Below are positions 60,641-64,000 of a DNA stretch of 64,000 bases, piece by piece. Position numbers and translations under genes: made by a program. Position 1 is the first letter of the stretch; the number at the start of each line of letters is the position of its first letter. The stretch is from Miltochrista miniata (taxonomy: Eukaryota; Arthropoda; Insecta; Lepidoptera; Erebidae): contig OW121761.1 in assembly GCA_933228765.1 (NCBI GenBank), forward strand, positions 32,281,651-32,345,650, read 5' to 3'. A model generated the notes under the pieces. That model ran no database searches. It was not told the origin of the DNA and worked only from the letters and a program-made list of their open reading frames with translations.

Positions 60641-61436
60641 AAAAACAAGACACTAACTTCCGGATGGCAATACCACCGCGGGAAATGTTAGCAGTAGGTA
60701 TCTATAAGGTAAGATTTTAAAATGAAACATAGATACTAATAGTACACTAAGTACCTACCTATATTTTTATTAATAAAAATTTATAAATGAACAATATGTA
60801 TTTTGATTTGAAACATTAGATTTACATGGATTTATAGCCGATAAATCTATCAGCAGTAGGTACTCATAATCATGTATTGGACGGAACTCTGAATTTGGAA
60901 TTTGGATTTCGCGTTTTCAGGCAGGAGGCGCCCCGTAAACTCTCACATTTTTTTTTAATCTTAATAAACATGTTAGACACATTTCTTTAAAAATTGGAAT
61001 CTAAACTGCGGGCTCGAATGCGTTGCTCCTGGGTAACCGTCCCGAACGCTTTACCTAGTCAACCCTCCAACTCCCGTCCCTACTTAACCACTCTACTAAT
61101 TTATAAATGTGAAAGTTTGTGAATATTTACAATGTCATTCGTCATTGTCCCAACTGGCCTCCTCAGAAAATCAGTAAATAAAATAAATATACACCTATGC
61201 CACATACCATAAACCCTTAAACGATACCCATTATGGAATTTTGTGATTACGGCGCGGCGGCCATATTGGATTGCAAAATTATCACGTGATTCGTACTCAG
61301 CATACCAAAAAACCCCTTTAACGATACCCATCATAAAATTTCGTGATTACGGCGCGGCGACCATATTGGATTGCAAAATTATCACGTGATTCGTACTCAG
61401 CATACCAAAAAACCCCTTAAACGATACCTGGAGCAT

Positions 61437-61478
61437 GATTTGTAGCTCACTACAAGTCATGCTCCAGGAATGTCACGG
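61437..61478. repeat. CCTGGAGCATGA hairpin
   Basis: CCTGGAGCATGATTTGTAG, CTCA, then CTACAAGTCATGCTCCAGG: one mismatch. The copy at 62663-62704 is perfect. It joins the 100-bp array to the element end in both copies. Confidence 0.85.
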
Positions 61479-61776
61479 GTCAGTAGATGCGCACGTCTGT
61501 GTGAGTGAGCCGTTTCGCACGTTTCTATGAAGTTACTCTACTGTTGTAAGTATCTGTATATTGTGACCGCGCTTTGTATCGTCACACGATATCGTCACAA
61601 CAGTAAATATCGTCCACGATATCGTGCGATATCGTGAAGATATCGTGGCAGTGTGAAAGCGTGTAGTAGTAATTGTATCAAAACACCGCTCCTACGATAT
61701 CGTGTCGTTACCGTTATCGTGGCAGTGTGCAAGCGCCCTATGGCCGGTGGATTTTTCTTTTGGATGTCCCAGGATT

Positions 61777-62974
61777 GGGCGCTTGCACATTGCACGATAT
61801 CGTGGCACGATATCGTCCACGATATCGTTCCACGATATTGTACGACATCGTTCCACGATATCGTGGAACGATATAACCGAACGAAATTGACACAGTATAA
61901 CCCACAGCTTGTTATTCGGTTAGTAGCTTTGCGCCAGGAAAGGTAACCGCGCGATTCTTAAAGCTAATTAAAATATTAGAAGCAATAATGGCAGCAGTGA
62001 ACAAGTTACGTTTACTTTATCTTTTATATTTACGGAGAAAAAAACGATACTGTAGAAGAACATTTTGGGTTGATCCTCTTCTACAAGTGCGATATTTAGA
62101 GGGAACTTATTACCTTCTCTTCGATAATCTGTGTGCGCTAAGTGAAATGTTTAATAAATTTTTTCGAATGACCTAGAACACTTTCGAGTTCATACTGTGT
62201 CATGGGTCGTTGTTCGTTATTCGTATTCGTTGGAGGTTTTAAAAAAACAAGACACTAACTAAGGCCTTAAAAAAATAAAAAATAATAAAAGTAAAATTAA
62301 GGCCAATTACATTAAATTGGTACCTAGCATACGAAAAAACCCTTAAACGATACCCATTATGGAATTTTGTGATTACGGCGTGGCGGCCATATTGGATTGC
62401 AAAATTATCACGTGATTCGTACTCAGCATAGGTACCAAAAAAACCCTTTAACGATACCCATCAAAAAAATTCGTGATTACGGCGCGGCGACCATATTGGA
62501 ATGCAAAATTATCACGTGATTCGTACTCAGCATACCAAAAAACCCCTTGAACGATACCCATCATGAAATTTTGTGATTACGGCGCGGCGGCCATATTGGA
62601 TTGCAAAATTATCACGTGATTCGTACTCAGCATACCAAAAAACCCCTTAAGCGATACCTGGAGCATGACTTGTAGCTCACTACAAGTCATGCTCCAGGAA
62701 TGTCACGGGTCAGTAGATGCGCACGTCTGTGTGAGTGAGCCGTTTCGCACGTTTCTATGAAGTTACTCTACTGTTGTATCTGTATATTGTGACCGCGCTT
62801 TGTATCGTCACACGATATAGTCACGACAGTAAATATCGTCCACGATATCGTGCGATATCGTGACGATATCGTGGCAGTGTGAAAGCGTGTAGTAGTAATT
62901 GTATCAAAACACCGCTCCTACGATATCGTACGATATCGTGTCGTTACCGTTATCGTGGCAGTGTGCAAGCGCCC
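61777..62974 (+). mobile_element. PIF/Harbinger-like element, 1198 bp, 36 bp after the first
   Basis: Same ends and ACGATATCGT arrays as 60242-61738, flanked by ATT and GTT (an imperfect 3-bp duplication). It carries the transposase remnant, three ~100-bp array units (62330-62660) and the same hairpin at 62663-62704. The last 310 bp match the first element almost exactly. Confidence 0.75.
61988..62176 (+). pseudogene. Harbinger transposase N-terminal fragment (copy 2)
   Basis: 63 codons including the stop: MAAVNKLRLLYLLYLRRKKR, then RTFWVDPLLQVRYLEGTYYL. This resembles the start of HARBI1-like transposases (Arg-rich run, WV-P-L, FF-FRM). The frame stops before any catalytic motif, so it cannot encode an active enzyme. 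Confidence 0.6.
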
Positions 62975-62984
62975 GTTCTCGGCA

Positions 62985-63240
62985 GTCTTTGGCTACCTAC
63001 GCAGCCTCGCTTAGATGGTTCGGGTGCTATATCCCTGGTCTGGGGGGTTTGTTCGGGTGTTATCTCGCTACTTGGGGTAAGGGGGGATAGTTTGGTGCTA
63101 TCCCACTACTATGTGGTGCGAACAGACACGCCACCGTCTTGGCCTGCTTCTGTAAGAATGACGAGTAGCCACCTCGCGTTCTCAGGCCCTCGGTCATGGA
63201 GGCCGGTAGTCCTGGGCGTACCTACAGCAGACTAAAAAAA
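62985..63240 (+). repeat. GC-rich retroelement-like tail with A run
   Basis: TCTGGGGGGTTTGTTCGGGT, GGGGGATAGTTTGGTGCTAT and CCTGGGCGTACCTACAGCAG end in ten A. This resembles a LINE 3' UTR. No coding part. Confidence 0.45.
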
Positions 63241-64000
63241 AAATTACTGAGCGTAAAACGTCTCTTTCGCAAAAAAAACGCCACGACGGTACATAACAGC
63301 TGTGTGGAACTCTGAATTTGAAAAATGAAATAATAATAATTCTGATTTTGGATTTCGGGTTCTAGAAATAGGAATTTCGAATTCGAAAGTCGGAATTTCA
63401 ATTTCGGAACTCGGGCATCGTATTTCGATTTGGGAAGGGATTTCAAAATTTGTAATTTATATTACAAAATTCTAATTTTAGAATTAAAGTTCTAGATTTT
63501 AAAAAATACACATTTGTTCAAGTACTTACTTGGATTCGGCGGGAAACTTTCAGACAAGTGTTGCATTTCGTTATAATAATTTTTCAAAACTAGTGTATTT
63601 TTGAGTGTTTATGTGTAATTTATGGTGGGATTATTAAACATAAAGGTTCGACAACGTGCAAAAGTGTTGGAAAGTGATAAAGCGCAGTGAAACGCGAGTT
63701 TTTAGGTTTGTCGACAAATTCCACAGCAAGCCCTAGTAAAGGTACCACTGCCTTACTAGAGTAGAACTTAGTCCAAACTTGGACATACATGAATACGCTG
63801 TTGTTAAGAAGAATGAAAATGATTTATATTTTCACAATGAAATTTACTTGACTTTGGCATAAATGTACCTACTCTCAAGCCGAGAAAGTCCAAGAATAAG
63901 AAAAAAGAAGTACTTATTCTGTTGAACTCATTACTCCCGGAATGCTCCATGTTTTCATGTTTTACTTTTTTGAAGTGAAACATGTAATAGCCGCGGGGTA
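63241..64000. other. Right edge, no gene recognised
   Basis: 63290-63490 is a degenerate run of GAATTTCGAATTCG-like phrases resembling the arms of 58195-58840. The rest is unrecognised. Confidence 0.4.

Larger units (their letters stand above)
60242..61738 (+). mobile_element. PIF/Harbinger-like element, 1497 bp, TAT duplication
   Basis: GGGCGCTTGCACATTGCACG and the inverse GTGTGCAAGCGCCC bound the element, with TAT on each side (60239-60241 and 61739-61741). ACGATATCGT palindromes are repeated at both ends. It holds a decayed transposase N terminus, two units of the ~100-bp array (61200-61440) and a hairpin at 61437-61478. Confidence 0.75.

Overview
This is a eukaryotic, AT-rich nuclear window from an insect, most likely a moth or butterfly (Lepidoptera). 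That call rests on two conserved insect genes split by GT-AG introns and on the dense load of short transposable elements, tRNA-headed SINEs and LINE tails typical of lepidopteran introns. There are no operons, no CRISPR array and no bacterial genes. Family names below come from reading the translations and from memory of the families; no database search was run.

Two host genes are supported, and they are transcribed away from each other. On the minus strand, 9982 down past the left window edge holds the 5' part of PHF12/Pf1, a PHD-finger subunit of Sin3-HDAC/MRG15-type chromatin complexes. Eight coding exons can be joined with consistent phases (about 352 codons). On the plus strand, 19402-42778 is a complete 14-3-3 epsilon gene: five coding exons, 262 residues, with a first intron of about 14 kb and a long GC-rich 3' UTR. 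A lone THAP-like first exon (17769-17866) lies between the two genes.

Most of the rest is mobile or repetitive. Left part (1-10,000): a LINE fragment, an exactly triplicated PHF12 exon, a PIF/Harbinger-type MITE and a hAT element with an 8-bp target duplication that contains a foldback. Gap between the genes (10,000-19,400): a dead mariner-type copy, a 100-bp-unit foldback array and a 20-bp-unit foldback split by a LINE. 14-3-3 epsilon intron 1: a 2.6-kb near-perfect LINE palindrome, three hAT-type elements, a degenerate minisatellite and an apparently intact Tc1 element with an uninterrupted DD34E transposase. Downstream (44,500-64,000): a composite foldback of about 2.3 kb, THAP-coding elements in opposite orientation, more MITEs and SINEs, and two PIF/Harbinger-like elements carrying remnants of a transposase N terminus.

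Two things stand out. First, a PHF12 exon is repeated three times as identical 153-bp units whose 34-bp spacers are too short to be normal introns but keep the frame open, so one to three copies of a 51-residue block could be encoded. Second, several unrelated foldback structures have arms built from short tandem arrays (17, 20 and about 100 bp units, and CCCGTGG-type modules), which suggests a recurrent way of making inverted arrays in this genome.
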